A stretch of DNA of 64,000 nucleotides from Timema cristinae. Lineage: Eukaryota; Arthropoda; Insecta; Phasmatodea; Timematidae. The notes under the pieces are model-generated. The model made no database searches and was not told where the DNA came from. It worked only from the letters and a program-made list of their open reading frames with translations. The stretch spans positions 32,262,061 to 32,326,060 of the forward strand of contig JBCFYV010000001.1 of the NCBI GenBank assembly GCA_039000515.1, in the 5' to 3' direction. Both the position numbers and the translations under genes were made by a program. Position 1 is the first letter of the stretch. The number at the start of each line of letters is the position of its first letter. Below, piece by piece: positions 35,630 to 47,529 of this stretch.

Positions 35630-35770
35630 GTTGACCTCAGTGGCTTTGGTGTAAAGTCCTCACCTCTGAACCCGATGTTTGTGGATTCAAACCCAGCCGG
35701 GGTCGATGGATTTTTTTCTTGAGCGATACAAATCCGTAGCATAACTCTCTTCGGAGAGCAAAGTTTCATT
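35630..35770 (+). mobile_element. SINE-E copy
   Basis: tRNA-like head TTGACCTCAGTGGCTTTGGT with B-box GTGGATTCAAACCC, then CCGGGGTCGATGG, TTTCTTGAGCGATACAAAT and AACTCTCTTCGGAG. Same family as 17930-18130. Confidence 0.6.
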
Positions 35771-35774
35771 TTGA

Positions 35775-36910
35775 AACTAGAATTTGGCGACTCTTTCTAT
35801 AAGCTATACAAACACGTTTACTTATTTCGGTGGCCAGTTATAACAAGATACAAATGTGAATATAGTACTTTTTAATCTAGAATTTCATGTACTATAATAT
35901 ATCTTGTTGCAATTCGACCAACGTTTGTCAATACAAAGCTCATCAGCTGTCAGTTACCCCACGTAAGTGGCAAATCGATTGTAGCCGATTAATATCGAAC
36001 CAAGGCTTATAAAGTCAGATTAAATCGTTTTAATCATCTGATTGGTTCCTTAAAACTTGTTTGTACTTTTATAAAAGTTGTTAGGATAGTTATAGTTTCA
36101 TATAAATGTGTAACCCAGAAAGATGTGTGCACTAACATGAATGATTAATAAAACATTACGAGTGGAGTGAAATTCAAAATCTTAAAACTATTAACAAGCT
36201 ACTAATTAACAAAATATTATTTTATTCTAAAATAAGCGGTCTATTTCCTTCTAATATATTTTTCTCTTAAATTAAGTCGTTAATAGTTTCTTAATGAATA
36301 AATTAAATTGCATGGCTGACTATTAAATTACTCGTACGTGTCTGTGTTTGTTTATTTTATCGGGGAAGTTTTTCACTAAATAAATAAAACATAACTTTTT
36401 ATGGACTTGAGCTATGTTTAAATTGTAGCAATAAAATAATTCCATACAGTTAGTGAGAGTTAAAATGTACATGGATCTCAACAAATTTCAAATGTGTTTA
36501 GACTTTATTTTATGTTCTCATAAATCGTTAACTGCTACATGTTATACACTACTGTATAACTGAACATATAACATTTTGTCCCCGAGTTTCCTAGCAACAG
36601 ATGATAGATAGATAGATAGTACGTACAGTTTATAGCTGCCCCACGCGCTATAAACCCCAACCCTTCACATAGAGCTCGTACCTGATAAGTGTGCGAATGT
36701 GAAAATGGTTTAATGTGCTCTTCAACAGTTAAAGTTGGTCTTGATGTTTATGAAGAGATATTGAAGAAAGATAACATGGTTCGTGACACATTTTGGGTTG
36801 ATGCAAGGTCGGCTTAAGTTTTTCATGCGCCCTAGGTGAGACTGAATATTTGCACCTCAGTTATATTATGTATAATATCAATAAATCGCATACCCTGCGT
36901 GACGCTTATT
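35775..36910. other. AT-rich intron, nothing recognised
   Basis: Only a short (GATA)n at 36602-36618. No coding or repeat family seen. Confidence 0.5.
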
Positions 36911-36913
36911 TTT

Positions 36914-37142
36914 CTTAGCATCGCGTATTATTTATCGTTCGGGTTATACGCTTATATACTAATTACGTTAATGGCTCTAGGGATTAGGGAGGTTATATTT
37001 GTGAGAAGTGTACTCACATTCGAGTGGAGGGAGAGTAGAACACCATTTTGAAAAACCACCCTTATTACACCCGACTGAGAGTAGAGCCTTGATGTCTCCA
37101 TCATTCACAATCTAGTCTACTGTGGAGAGTGACACCTTATAC
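36914..37142 (-). mobile_element. SINE-C copy, left part, split by the hAT insertion
   Basis: Complement of the tail (TTAGCATCGCGTATTATTTA) and body. It stops at CCTTATAC (37135-37142), the hAT target duplication, and resumes at 41204-41230. Confidence 0.8.
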
Positions 37143-37219
37143 CAGTGGTCTTTAACATTTTGGAAGTCACGGAACACTTGATTATAAGAAATAAATGATA
37201 CGGAACTCCGCACGGACTT

Positions 37220-38195
37220 TCTCGCTCTATTGTTTGAAAATGGAGATATTTACTCAAAACTCGTAATACATGTGAAACGAAATAATATACACCAGCAAAC
37301 CCAAGCATAAACTGTACTATACTTATGTAAAACATTTTTTAGTCCCGGTTTTAAATTTTATAATTTTGTTTAGAAAAAATTAATGTCCTCATTCGTATGT
37401 TTGGACTGATAATAAAAAGATCAATGTTTGGTCAACAAGGGTCAGGTCAACACTTCGTATTAAAATTTCAACTTTCTGTTAAAATTTTCCAATATTTTAT
37501 TTATTAGGTGTTGCAAATCATCATGCCATCGCATTGCTATGAAATTCCTCATTTATAAATTTTGACCAATAAAAAATGTAAATATTGACTATTGAGTCTA
37601 AAATGGCTATAGATCATAGTTATACAAACATTTCTCTTAAGAGGATTAAGAAAAAACAACATAAATTAAAACTTAAGTAGTATATCTTAAAACTTATGTA
37701 GTATCTCTTTGCAACTAAATCTCACAAAATTGTGTTAATATATTTGCCAATATCTCAAACTGTTGGAGCTATAAAAATATATTCTATATAAAAGTTTTTT
37801 TATTTTTAATAGTACTTCAATTTTGCAATGTTAAGTTATTTAGTATCTCAAATAGTTGCGGAGATACGGAAGTTTCTGCTTCTGTAAAGTACCCTAAAAT
37901 TCATTTTCGTGGTAAAATGAAAAAAAAAAAAAAAAACAGTTTATTTATAATCCTAATCAATACCTAAATACGAGTTTTAATCAAAATCGTTAGATTCAAT
38001 TTAGAGAAAATTGATTATTTTCTCTTTTCGCCCTTTCTTTAACTACTCTTAATTTTAAGTTTAAACAGACAAACTAACAGACGTAATTGCAAAGACCACT
38101 TTTTAGGGTTTGGGGGGTCTTGAGACGTCGACATCCATCAAATTTCAAGTTAGATTTTCTTTTGCGGTCACAATACTTTTACCTTTTGTGTTCGA
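37220..38195 (-). repeat. Family F repeat inside the hAT element
   Basis: Outer end GAGATATTTACTCAAAACTC, an interior with TCAAAATCGTTAGATTCAAT, and inner end CGGTCACAATACTTTTACC. Has a run of about 18 A near 37920. Confidence 0.65.
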
Positions 38196-38199
38196 AAAG

Positions 38200-38790
38200 T
38201 TAAAAATATATATATATTTACGTATAGCTTGAACGTTATTGGTTTTATAAAAATATTCTTCTTATAAAATATTTTTATTATAAAGAGACCTACATATTTG
38301 TAACGATAAGTAGTTTCTTATATCAAATAGTTTAGGAGATATTATAAAAAAAGATAATCTACGCATCAGACCGGAGCCGTTAAAGTCATTTTGCCAAACT
38401 ATTTTGAGAAGCCATTTTGTTTGAAAAATTTATAAACGTTTAGAAATGAAATTTAATCAAAATATTGCGGTCTGATTTTGAGAAAATCGACTTTTTCTCT
38501 TTTTGCCCTTCAGTAAACTACCATCAATCTTAGGGTTAGATATCCAATTCCAAAAACACCTCGGGGCAGCCCTATGAAAACCCCAGATACCAAGTTTTAG
38601 CTCGATCGGTAAAATTATTTAGACTTTAGTTGGAGGTACAAACAGACATACAGACGGACGGAAATACAAAAACCACTTTTTTGGATTCGGGAGGTCATGA
38701 AACGTCAAGATTCATCAAAATCTTGAGTTCGATTTGTTTTACGATCACTATACTTTCTATACCTTTAAGATGGCGAGAAAGTAAAAATTT
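38200..38790 (-). repeat. Second family F repeat inside the hAT element
   Basis: Adjacent, same orientation as the previous copy. Contains TTTTGCCCTTCAGTAAACTA, GACGGACGGAAATACAAAAA and inner end ACGATCACTATACTTTCTAT followed by GGCGAGAAAGTAAAA. Confidence 0.7.
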
Positions 38791-38871
38791 TGGAACACCA
38801 AAAACATTAGGCTCATAAAATTAACAATAAAAACATGCATGGATTTACCTTTTGGAAAAATAGAACTTGTT

Positions 38872-40868
38872 TTAATGTGATACTTGAGCTTGTCGGATTT
38901 TGCAGATTTCAGAAATATCAGATCTAATATGTGATATAGCTACCCTAATTTCTTTGTCTATATAATAAGTATTTCACCTTTTTTGTTTTTGTATTAGTTA
39001 ATGTTGAGAAACGGAGCTCACACCATTAATATAATGTTGAAAACTGTAACAGAATTTTCAATGCCCTTATGGAGAGAATATTCAGCTTGTACAAAAATCC
39101 AAAACTACTCAAGAGTTATTTAAGAGAAATTCCTTCTTAGAGTTCGATCTGTTGACAATATAACCCATTATTGTTCTTATTACAAACATATATACATAAC
39201 TAGATAGCTGTTGCCCGCGGCTTTGCTCGCGTGGAAGTTGATTATATACAAAATACTAAAATATACATATGTATTTAAGATTAATTTAAAATATTACGTT
39301 ACGTTGATGACCATAACTTGACCTCAATCAAAAATAATGCAAGTCCGATACAAACTTTCACTCCCTTTTTCATCCCTTATTAAATAAAATTTCCAAAATT
39401 CCTGAAACACGTATTTGTTTTACGTCAATAACCGAAATAAAAAATTTTGTTTATGTAACTTTCAAAATGACGGACTTTCATACATATTATCATCCCCTTT
39501 TTTGACCCCTTTGGGGTGGAATTTTCTAAAATCCTTTCTTAGTGGGTGCCTACATAGCAAAATGAATATACAGTCCGAATTTCATGCTTGTAGCCTTGAT
39601 AGTTTGGCTCGGCGATGATGAATCAGTCAGTCGTCAGTCAGTCAGTCCGATACAAAATTTCACCCCCTTTTTCATCCCTTATTAAATAAATTTCCAAAAT
39701 TCCTGAAACACGTATTTATTTGTTTTACGTCAATAACCGAAATACAAAATTTTGTTTATGTAACTTTCAAAATGACGGACTTTCATACATTTATCATACA
39801 TATTATCATCCCCTATTTTGACCCCTTTGGGGTGGAATTTTCTAAAATCCTTTCTTGGTGGGTGCCTACATAACAAAATGAATATACAGTCCGAATTTCA
39901 TGCTTGTAGCCTTGATAGTTTGCCTCGGCGATGATGAATCGGTCGGTCGGTCAGGACATGTTATTTTATAAGTATAGATCACGCAATTCTCTTAAGGGGT
40001 AGCCATGAAACTGGGTTCTTCTTGTAACGAAAACTCACAACTCGATATATTAACTGTGCCTAATGGATTTAATATCCAATCATAATTATCTGTACTTAAC
40101 GAAGGAAAGTAACTTGAAATCTTTTCTTCCAATAGTGTTATATGTTTTGTTATAACGAAAATAACTCCCTCGATATTTTTTACTATGAAGTGAAGGAAAC
40201 ATACCTTACATATTTAAATTTTGGTCTAGTACAAGTGTTAATGTTGTCAGTAATGTTTTTTAAACTAGAGATTCTTTGTTCAAAAAACAGTGCGTGAATA
40301 TAATATTTGGGTTAATTTTATTTGATAGGATAAAACATCCTTTAAAACAGCCTACAATTGATGGAGCACCAGCTATAAAAATTCCTACACCAGCTCCTGG
40401 GAAATTTTAAAATTTTTCAGATACGACGTAAGAGAGTAAAAAATATCTTGTCCTGTTGTGCGTTCGCTAAGTTCCCTGTGGCATAAAAATTGATTTACTA
40501 TTCGTTTTCAACTGCGAACTAGTCTTAGTATAAGAGTTTTTTCACTAATGTCAATGGACTCGTCAATTTGTAAAACAAAATATCATTTTTAAATTTATCA
40601 TTTTATCAGGAACCATTGCGCAATTAGATAATTTTTCCCTATAAATAAGATACCGGGGAATTGGACATTCTTCCTCATCAGGCCAAGTAAAACCGAAACT
40701 TAAATATTCTTCCAAATATTGTCTATTAATTTTTCTTATTTTAATTTGTGTAGTGCTGTATTCTGTATGAGACGTATTTACAGCAACGTTATTACTACTA
40801 CTTCCTGTTTTCCCGTCATTAATATTTGGATCAGAATCACATTTTCGTTTAGTAGTAAATTTATCCAT
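38872..40868 (-). pseudogene. hAT transposase (ZBED5/Buster-like), decayed and interrupted by a Helitron
   Basis: Start chosen at MDKFTTKRK, the usual MDKF opening of this family. BED-finger region: YLEEYLSFGFTWPDEEE and EKLSNCAMVP, but the first CxxC is now YLIY. RNase-H-like core: QIDESIDIS with the first catalytic Asp, RELSERTTGQDIF, GAPSIVGCFKG with Ala where the family has Asp (TDGAP), and THCFLNKESLV before a stop. C-terminal part: YFPSLSTDNYDWILNP, LSTDRTLRRNFS, FWIFVQAEY, ALKILLQFSTLY-stop-WCEL, FSTLTN and the last residues ISHIRSDISEICKIRQAQVS before TAA. Several stops and frameshifts, an internal loss of the region after the HCF motif, and the Helitron at 39200-39978 make it non-functional. 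Confidence 0.85.
39200..39978 (-). mobile_element. Non-autonomous Helitron with internal tandem duplication
   Basis: Read on the minus strand it starts TCTATACTTATAAAATAACA after an A and ends with a GC-rich hairpin (CGCG..CGCG) and CTAG followed by T, the Helitron insertion pattern (between A and T, no duplication). Inside, about 300 bases are tandemly repeated (39344-39646 and 39647-39955), including GATGACGGACTTTCATAC-like and GCTTGTAGCCTTGATAGTTT words and a CAGT microsatellite. It lies within the hAT transposase. Confidence 0.82.
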
Positions 40869-41203
40869 AGTGCGATAATTACGAGTTACGCAACACAAAC
40901 CAAATGCACAATCAAAATTGACTGTGCGCTATTACGATGTTACATAACTCACAGACCAAATACACATCACTGAATGACTGTAAAAGAGACTACCTATCCA
41001 CCCCACCTGCAGACACATGACACCTAAAAGATATTGTTACGGTTTAGAAGTCAACGCGCGTGGCAGTCTTCAGTTGTTAGAATCATTGTAGCCCATATTA
41101 CTCTGAATTTTGTCGCGTGGGCGTGGCATATTTCACCGGTGGAACACTTGTAAACAGTACACGGAACACAAGTGATCCGGGGAACACCAGTTAAGAACCA
41201 CCG

Positions 41204-41230
41204 CCTTAAACCATACGGCCACCAGAGCGT
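41204..41230 (-). mobile_element. SINE-C copy, right part, split by the hAT insertion
   Basis: Starts with the second target duplication CCTTAAAC and continues with the SINE-C head complement CATACGGCCACCAGAGCG. Joins 36914-37142. Confidence 0.75.
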
Positions 41231-41352
41231 TTTTCATTCCACAAATTTTACGGGTTTTAAGCAAATGACTCCCTTCTTAGACATAGGAGAGAGAAATTCT
41301 GTGCTTCGCACTGTACTATCTATTTATTTAAACCACAGTGAAATTATATTAT

Positions 41353-41600
41353 ATTTTGCACCGCGTCTTACTATCCGTTCGGGTTATACGCTTTAAGTAC
41401 TAATTACGCTAATGGATTAGGAATTGGGAAGGTTGAATTAGAGGAAGAGAACCCGCATTTGCGTGGAGGTAGAGTGGAAAACCATTTAGGAAAAACCACC
41501 CCCAGTTCACCCGACCGAGATTCGAACCTCGATCTCCCCGTCCTCAGCAGTCGAGTTAAACATGACAAGCGCGTTAGCAAACTACGCCACCGAGGCGGGT
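41353..41600 (-). mobile_element. SINE-B copy with 10-base target duplication
   Basis: Complement of tail, body, B-box (GAGATTCGAACCTC) and head (GCCACCGAGGCGGGT). Flanks CACAGTGAAA (41334-41343) and CACAGCGAAA (41601-41610). Confidence 0.88.
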
Positions 41601-42049
41601 CACAGCGAAAAAGCGATGGGAATATGAGTAAAGATAAAGTAAGTGATTTAAATTAACATGTTTTTAATTTACTTCCTAGTTTTTAATATATTTCCAAAAA
41701 GGTTGTGCCAACATTTTGACATCAACTATGTTAAGAGGGGAATATGTACAGCACAATGTTTATCGTCAGGATGAGTGATGAAGATAGATTTTCACACAAC
41801 TTTATCGCTCAAACAAAAATAACTTTTAACACTCTTGAGTTGATCTCTAGCGAAAGCACCGCACACTTTGTCACTCGGGAAGTAATCAAACAACATCAGC
41901 TTAGAACTTACCCACCATTCAGTGGATTCCAAATAAGGGGCAAATTTGGGTCATGAAAGTGAATTAATTTAAAAAAAATAGCCTTTAGTTTTTCTATTCT
42001 ATATGTCTTTTCAAAGCACCCAACCACTGTTTACTACCATTTTATTTGT

Positions 42050-42296
42050 ATCACCACGTCTTACTACTTGCTAAGCCTATACGCACACATGATAACTGCT
42101 CTAATGGGGTAGGGAGGAGGAAATAATTATTTTAGAGGTGATCTACCCGCATTCACGTGAAGGAGAGTGGGAAACCATTTAGGAAAAACCACCCTCAGTA
42201 GACCCGATATGACTAGAGCCCCAATCTCCCAGTCTTCAGCAGGCCAGTTTATCACAAAAGTGACGCATAAAACCACTCGGTCACTGAAGCGGTTGA
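42050..42296 (-). mobile_element. SINE-C copy, reverse orientation
   Basis: Complement of the tail (CACCACGTCTTACTACTTG) and head (CACTCGGTCACTGAAGCGG), body TTAGGAAAAACCACCCTCAG. Confidence 0.75.
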
Positions 42297-42639
42297 CTAA
42301 TTTTTTTTTATGAACTCTATTATTCACGATACCCTCGTCCAATTAATAAATAATTAATTCAATTTTTAATACTTCCTAAAAAAATCCCTGCTCTTTATAA
42401 AGAAAGGTTTGCATTCCAAAATGTTTATAATCATGAGCATGCATATGGTCCTACGCTACGCATGTTTGTTTGATGCTTTTTAGATTATCCCCCGGAGCGA
42501 AAAACTTGACCCTCGACCAATAATTTAAATCATCGAAAATAATTTAAAACCGGGATTTTTAAAATTAATTTGTTCAAAAGTGCGTTAACGCATATTTTTT
42601 TGATGTGTGTGTTTCATAAACAAAAGCTTATCTCTCTTT

Positions 42640-42830
42640 CTAGATCAGTGTCATCTAGTCAATTTTCCGGGTGACTCTGAAAACAGGGTTAAAACATCGA
42701 TCGGGTGCAATGAAAGCGTCGCCCCTCCAAATGGCTTTCAAATTTCTCATAATAAAAATGTGGCTAATGTTAATCCAGAATTCTTCCTTTCTTCTACCCC
42801 ATTAGCATTATTTACGCGTGACGCGTGAAA
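42640..42830 (+). mobile_element. Decayed SINE-C-like segment
   Basis: Weak similarity only: GGGTTAAAACATCGATCGGG, CAAATGGCTTTCAAATTTC and ACCCCATTAGCATTATTTAC. Confidence 0.35.
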
Positions 42831-42880
42831 AAAAATTCGATGATTGTATTTGTTTAGTACATTAAATTAACTGTTAATTA

Positions 42881-43208
42881 CCCGCTTCGGTGGCCGCATG
42901 GTCACTCCTCTCCCCTTAGACTAAACTGCAGATGATGGGATATCAAGGTTAGAGTCTTGAGGTCTGTATTCCTAAGTGCATCCTTAAGCATCACTGCAAA
43001 GTTAAATGGAAACCATCGGAGATGTCTCTGAGTTTATTCTTGGTCAGGTGTACCAAGGGTGATTTTTTTCAGAATGGTTTTCCACTCTCCCTCAACGCAA
43101 ATGTGAATAAACTTCTTCTAAATATTACCTTCCTCATCCCTAAAGCCATTAGCGTATTTAGTTCTTAAGAGTGTAACACGAACGGGTAGTAAGGTGTAAT
43201 GCTAAAAT
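42881..43208 (+). mobile_element. SINE-C copy with internal insertion
   Basis: Head CCCGCTTCGGTGGCCGCATG, GATGATGGGATATCAAGG, then about 70 extra bases, then the body TTTTCCACTCTCCCTCAACG and the tail AACGGGTAGTAAGGTGTAATG. Confidence 0.75.
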
Positions 43209-43611
43209 AAAACTGTTATTTGATAGCTGTACCAACTAGACATCAATACATATATAAATCAATTGCATTAATTTAAATATCACCATAAAATATTCTCATT
43301 GAATAATGACTATGTGAACTTTCTGAGCAAATCAATTTATCAGCAATAAACTTACAAATTAAATTAATCATCAGACAACACTCAATTTATTGCTCGACAT
43401 TAAATTGGTAACTAGTAAAGAGAAAAACCCCAATTTCATCCAAGACAAATCTTGTCAAGAATCAAACCCCAAGATCTTTAGCTAGGTAGGTGACAGATAC
43501 ACGTAGGCCTATCTATATACAGTCCAATTTTTTCTAAGAAGAACCTTTTAGAAAATCCAAACCTGTTTTTTTGTCATTAAACTTGTACTATTTTATTAGT
43601 GTGAATTTGAG

Positions 43612-43745
43612 AAGCGGCTTAGTCTAGTGGTCAGAATCCCTGGCTACTGATATAATGGTCTTGGGTTTGATTCCTAGTGGTACCAAAAAATTTTTCCCCT
43701 GACAGTAGAACTATCTGTATGGTCTACCATGGTCTGATTATTTAT
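43612..43745 (+). mobile_element. tRNA-like unit related to SINE-D head
   Basis: GCGGCTTAGTCTAGTGGTCA (A-box-like) and TTGGGTTTGATTCC (B-box). The tail after it does not match other SINE-D copies. Confidence 0.5.
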
Positions 43746-44838
43746 GCTTAAGTTAGGTTTAAGATTTACACCAGCCCCACAACTTCATAATCACTATCAT
43801 CACATTGCATTGCTGGTATGACGTATAGACAAACTCCGAAGTATGCCTTGAGCAAATCTCTGTTACCACAGATTGGCTAAATGTCTACATACACGACGAC
43901 TTAACTGTAAAGAATCCATGGTGAAAAGGGTTGTAACTGACAGTTACCAGAATGTTCTGTATTGCAAACAAACCGTTAGTGAAGTCACTAATGTTGACCT
44001 ATTCGGAAATTATTATTTGCTTACTAATACCCTAGTAGTAGTAAAAAGTTTTGTCGAACGAATCTAATAATATTATCCTAAGAATTACTGTATGATTGGC
44101 TTTTTCGTAATTTATTGAAAGAATAAAACATTAATAGAATTAATATATTTTTTGTTTTGCGAGTGTGGCAACAAGAATATCATACTACATATCATAATTA
44201 ATTAAAAAGTATTATATTCACACTTGCATCTTGTTATAACTGGCCTATAAAATAAAATAATTTTTATATAACTTAGAGAGATACTTGTAAATTATTAGTT
44301 TCAAAATAAAAGGTTTGATTGGGAAACAGTATAAAAAAATAACCCCTTTAATGGTTTATATGACGTCATCAACCACGCTTGTTTCGGATGGTTCGCCATC
44401 TTAATTTCAGAAGATCACGCCACATTTTATAAACTCTCGTTTGAATAGTATTTTTAAATAGAATATATATGCCACTCCCACAAAATATGAAAATAACTAT
44501 TTGGATGTTTCTAAGTCTGTGTTTCATTAATGTAAAAATTGTTATTAAATTAAAAATAAATTGTTTGTGTAGATGTGTTGACTACCAAAAGTAAAAATCA
44601 ACATTATGGTCTTGCAAATAATATTTTTTGGTGAATGGATATACGGTAACTTCTCCTAACCATTAGTTACCACCTCTCCTATTTTGTATACCTATATATA
44701 CTCTATCTCTTCCGGTTAAATATGTCATACGTCAACTAAAATATATTTTATAGGTGTTGATAATATCTATCAAATGTGGCAGCTCAAAATCACACGGCTT
44801 CATGTATGAATATGTGAAAGTAGATATAGTAAATTATA
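43746..44838. other. AT-rich intron, nothing recognised
   Basis: A 64-residue plus frame at 43873-44067 has no family resemblance. Confidence 0.45.
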
Positions 44839-44839
44839 T

Positions 44840-45145
44840 AAACTGGATATCATCTCTGAGGGAACTGCATGTCTTTAATTGGGGAAACAATCTTGTATTT
44901 TTTTTTCCATGTGGTTAATCTTACCTTATATATAAGATTAGTTTTGCAACGCTAGTTAGTCAAGGTTGCCATTAGCTTCTTCTTGCCCCAAAACACCACC
45001 TTCAGACATAGCTGAGAGCGATGAGATTTGGCAACAGTTAATCTAAAGAGAGCAACGATAAATATTTTCTCCATAAGACCTTCATTTCACTCAACGGTGA
45101 TATTGAGTGTAGCTAAGTTTTTATATGATGAAACCGAATTAGTTG
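44840..45145 (+). repeat. Family G repeat
   Basis: Shares with 52365-52665 ACTGGATATCATCTCTGAGG, GCAACGCT...GTTAGTC, CACCACCTTCAGA, GAGATTTGGCAACAGTTAA and GATAAATATTTTCTCC. Nature unknown; no target duplication found. Confidence 0.65.
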
Positions 45146-45960
45146 AAGTATCATTCTAAAACAACAACAACAACAACAACAAAGTTGTACAGTAATCGTG
45201 CGAGAAAAAAAAACTCAGTCACAATGTAATCCCGAGCTTGGATTTTATTTGATTCCGTTAGTTTTAGATCAATATCCGTTGTCTCTCCACCCCTTACGTT
45301 AGTCCACCCACCAGTCTCAGGTGGCGGACGTGACTCTACCCAGCTACGGGGATGATTTGAAATGTTTATGTTTTATACGTGTCGTCTCTTATCCTACGTT
45401 CGAAGCGATCTCTTCGCCGCAGTGCATTCAGCACGTAGTGGGAGTTCATGTTTGCAGACAACTCTCCCTCATCCAAACAGTTTTATTTATATGTTAAACT
45501 CTTATTTAAGACTTTATTCATAAAGGGGCGCAGTATGGTCTTGTTAGGGAAAGGTCACCGCAATGATAATTCCTATTTCTGGGGTAATATAACATTTTTA
45601 AATAACTTAGATCTAGGGAAGCATTAAAAAATTAAATTTACTTTTTTAAATATTGTAAAACGAAGTTGGGTCGGTATGTAGGATAGGGCTAAGTAATGAA
45701 AGCGCACAGGCTGAATTTGTACCCCTGCTTTGTAGGATATCAGAAGTGTAAAATATAGGTGCAGTAAATCAAGAACGCAATATTGTTTGTAGTCTCCGAA
45801 CCCCATATGGCAACACCGCTTTTTGATATCGGAATAACCTAACCTAGCATTAAATAATGAACATCTATTACCGTTTACCGACTATACAGGGTGGGGCGGA
45901 ACGATCTATACTGAGAAAGTTGATGGACAGCGTGCTGAGGTTTGTCTGACGTCCGGTGGA
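45146..45960. other. Intron with (CAA)n and a GC-richer patch
   Basis: (CAA)n at 45161-45181. About 45270-45470 is GC-richer and unassigned; it could be regulatory. Nothing else recognised. Confidence 0.4.
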
Positions 45961-45971
45961 GTGCACCTGAC

Positions 45972-45973
<2 letters not shown>

Positions 45974-46009
<36 letters not shown>

Positions 46010-46289
46010 TATTATTATTATTATTATTATAGCACCACGTCTTACTACCCGTTTGGGTTGTACGCACATACGCTAATGTGTAATGGTAGAGTGATTGTGA
46101 GATGAAATGAAAAACCTACAGTTTAACGTGGAATCCGAACCACGGTGGAGGCCTGGCATTCCCCACATTCACAAAATGTCTTGTCAGAGCTGAAGGAAGG
46201 GCTTGGTAATCAGATAAATCTGTGCCGGGTCTGAGGATTAAACCCCGGACCCCAGCACAGAAGTCCGACACCTTACCCCTAGACCGCCA
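45974..46289 (-). mobile_element. SINE-A copy, full length with 11-base target duplication
   Basis: Long (ATT)n, the common tail complement, body and head complement ending CACCTTACCCCTAGACCGCC. GCACCTGACTT occurs exactly at 45963-45973 and 46290-46300. Confidence 0.93.
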
Positions 46290-46887
46290 GCACCTGACTT
46301 CACTTTCTCTCTTTTGAAGATAATGTTAAGTATGTAATTTGCTTTTATTTAGTTAGCGAGTATTTACTTTTCAGCTAAAGTGTTCATTTTCAAGTTACTA
46401 AATATCTAATTGTTTCAGTCTAACCCTATATTTTGGAGAATTAAAATTAACGTGATAGCTCATCTTTGTCATCACTGCGGGCGCAAAATGTTGTGCCATG
46501 TTACCATACTATGCGGTTGTATTTTCCCTGCGCTTTTGATAAGAGGTTTCGCTCTCTCTGTTGCACTTTCAATATTCTCCAGTAGAATAGATTTGATTTC
46601 TAATCTACTTATTCTATGTTACGTCTTCATATTGAAACTTTCATTCTAAAAACTTTTAATTAAAGTATTTTAATTGTTTAGTGATAGTATTACAAAACAC
46701 TATTTTAAAATCCACTAAAAAAAATTCTGACTTTATAAAACGTCATGATTCTTAAATTTTCTTTAATTTTTTTTTTATTTCGTAGTTTTTATATTATCTT
46801 AAAATACATCCACCATTTTTCAGTTTCTTACTTATGTATTTATGCCCAAATAGGTGAAGACGCGGACTGGAACATAAACTTTCTTCT

Positions 46888-47122
46888 GGATGACCTAAGA
46901 CGTCACTCTAGTGTTTGACTGTCTTCCTGAAGACGGTGGGGATCAGGGTTCAAATTCCAGCCGGTTCTAATAAGGGTGTTTTTTTAAATTGGTTTTACAC
47001 TCTCCATCCATGCAAATTCGGGTTGATTACCTTTAAAACGTTTCATCTCTTATCACTACTTCATCAGAGAAATTATCATAAATAAGCGTACAACCTGAAA
47101 AGGTATTAAGACTTAATGATCA
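46888..47122 (+). mobile_element. SINE-C copy, diverged
   Basis: TGGATGACCTAAGACGTCAC, GAAGACGGTGGGGATCAGGG, B-box GGTTCAAATTCC and tail TGAAAAGGTATTAAGACTTA. Confidence 0.65.
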
Positions 47123-47176
47123 AAATAACTTTCTTCTTGTTTGGTTTTTCTTTTGACGCCGAGTTTAAGGTACATA

Positions 47177-47295
47177 TCCCGGCCTGATGTACTCGGGGTG
47201 TTTATAAAAAAATTTTTGTCACTCTCCTTCATCCAAACTCCCACGCAAATTTGGGTACATTTCCTAGATTTTATTTTTACCTTTCTTATCACTAC
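47177..47295 (+). mobile_element. SINE-C body fragment
   Basis: CCCGGCCTGATGTACTCGGG, CACTCTCCTTCATCC and ACGCAAATTTGGGTACATTT; head and tail lost. Confidence 0.5.
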
Positions 47296-47305
47296 TCAAG
47301 ATCGC

Positions 47306-47525
47306 CTCTTTTGTCTAGTGTTTTAGAGTTTCTGGCTACATTTCTAGAGGTCATGAATTCGATCCATGGCACTTCCATATCTTCTGTAAATCGTGGGTCT
47401 GGAACTATGTCAACTCGGCCTCGTGAGGACAAACGAGGAGCTACTTGAATAGAACAGTAGTGGCTCTTGTCTAGAAAACTGAGATTAACGGCTGCAGGAG
47501 TTCATTGTTGTGACCAAATAATATA
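47306..47525 (+). mobile_element. SINE-D copy
   Basis: GTTTTAGAGTTTCTGGCTAC, B-box-like CATGAATTCGATCC, CTCGTGAGGACAAACGAGGA, GCTACTTGAATAGA and GTTCATTGTTGTGACCAAAT. Confidence 0.75.
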
Positions 47526-47529
47526 TATC

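Larger units (their letters stand above)
37143..41203 (-). mobile_element. hAT transposon, 4.06 kb, broken, with 8-base target duplication
   Basis: Ends are inverted repeats: CAGTGGTCTTTAAC at the left, and CGGTGGTTCTTAAC read from the right end; both continue into a GGA.CACTTG-like block. Flanks CCTTATAC (37135-37142) and CCTTAAAC (41204-41211) are an 8-base target duplication with one change, as expected for hAT. It carries a decayed transposase on the minus strand starting near the right end. It also holds two family F repeats (37220-38790) and a Helitron (39200-39978). The insertion site is inside a SINE-C, giving a relative age order. Confidence 0.88.

Noticed and set aside
40869..40898. 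Ten extra N-terminal residues of the hAT transposase frame
   Set aside because: The family starts at MDKF, so the start at 40868 is preferred.
41459..41656. 65-residue frame with [20 protein letters not shown]
   Set aside because: Derived from a SINE-B; the same peptide appears over other SINE copies.
42607..42828. 73-residue plus frame
   Set aside because: Overlaps a decayed SINE-C-like segment and has no protein family pattern.
46410..46649. Hydrophobic 79-residue frame
   Set aside because: No family resemblance, no promoter or splice context.
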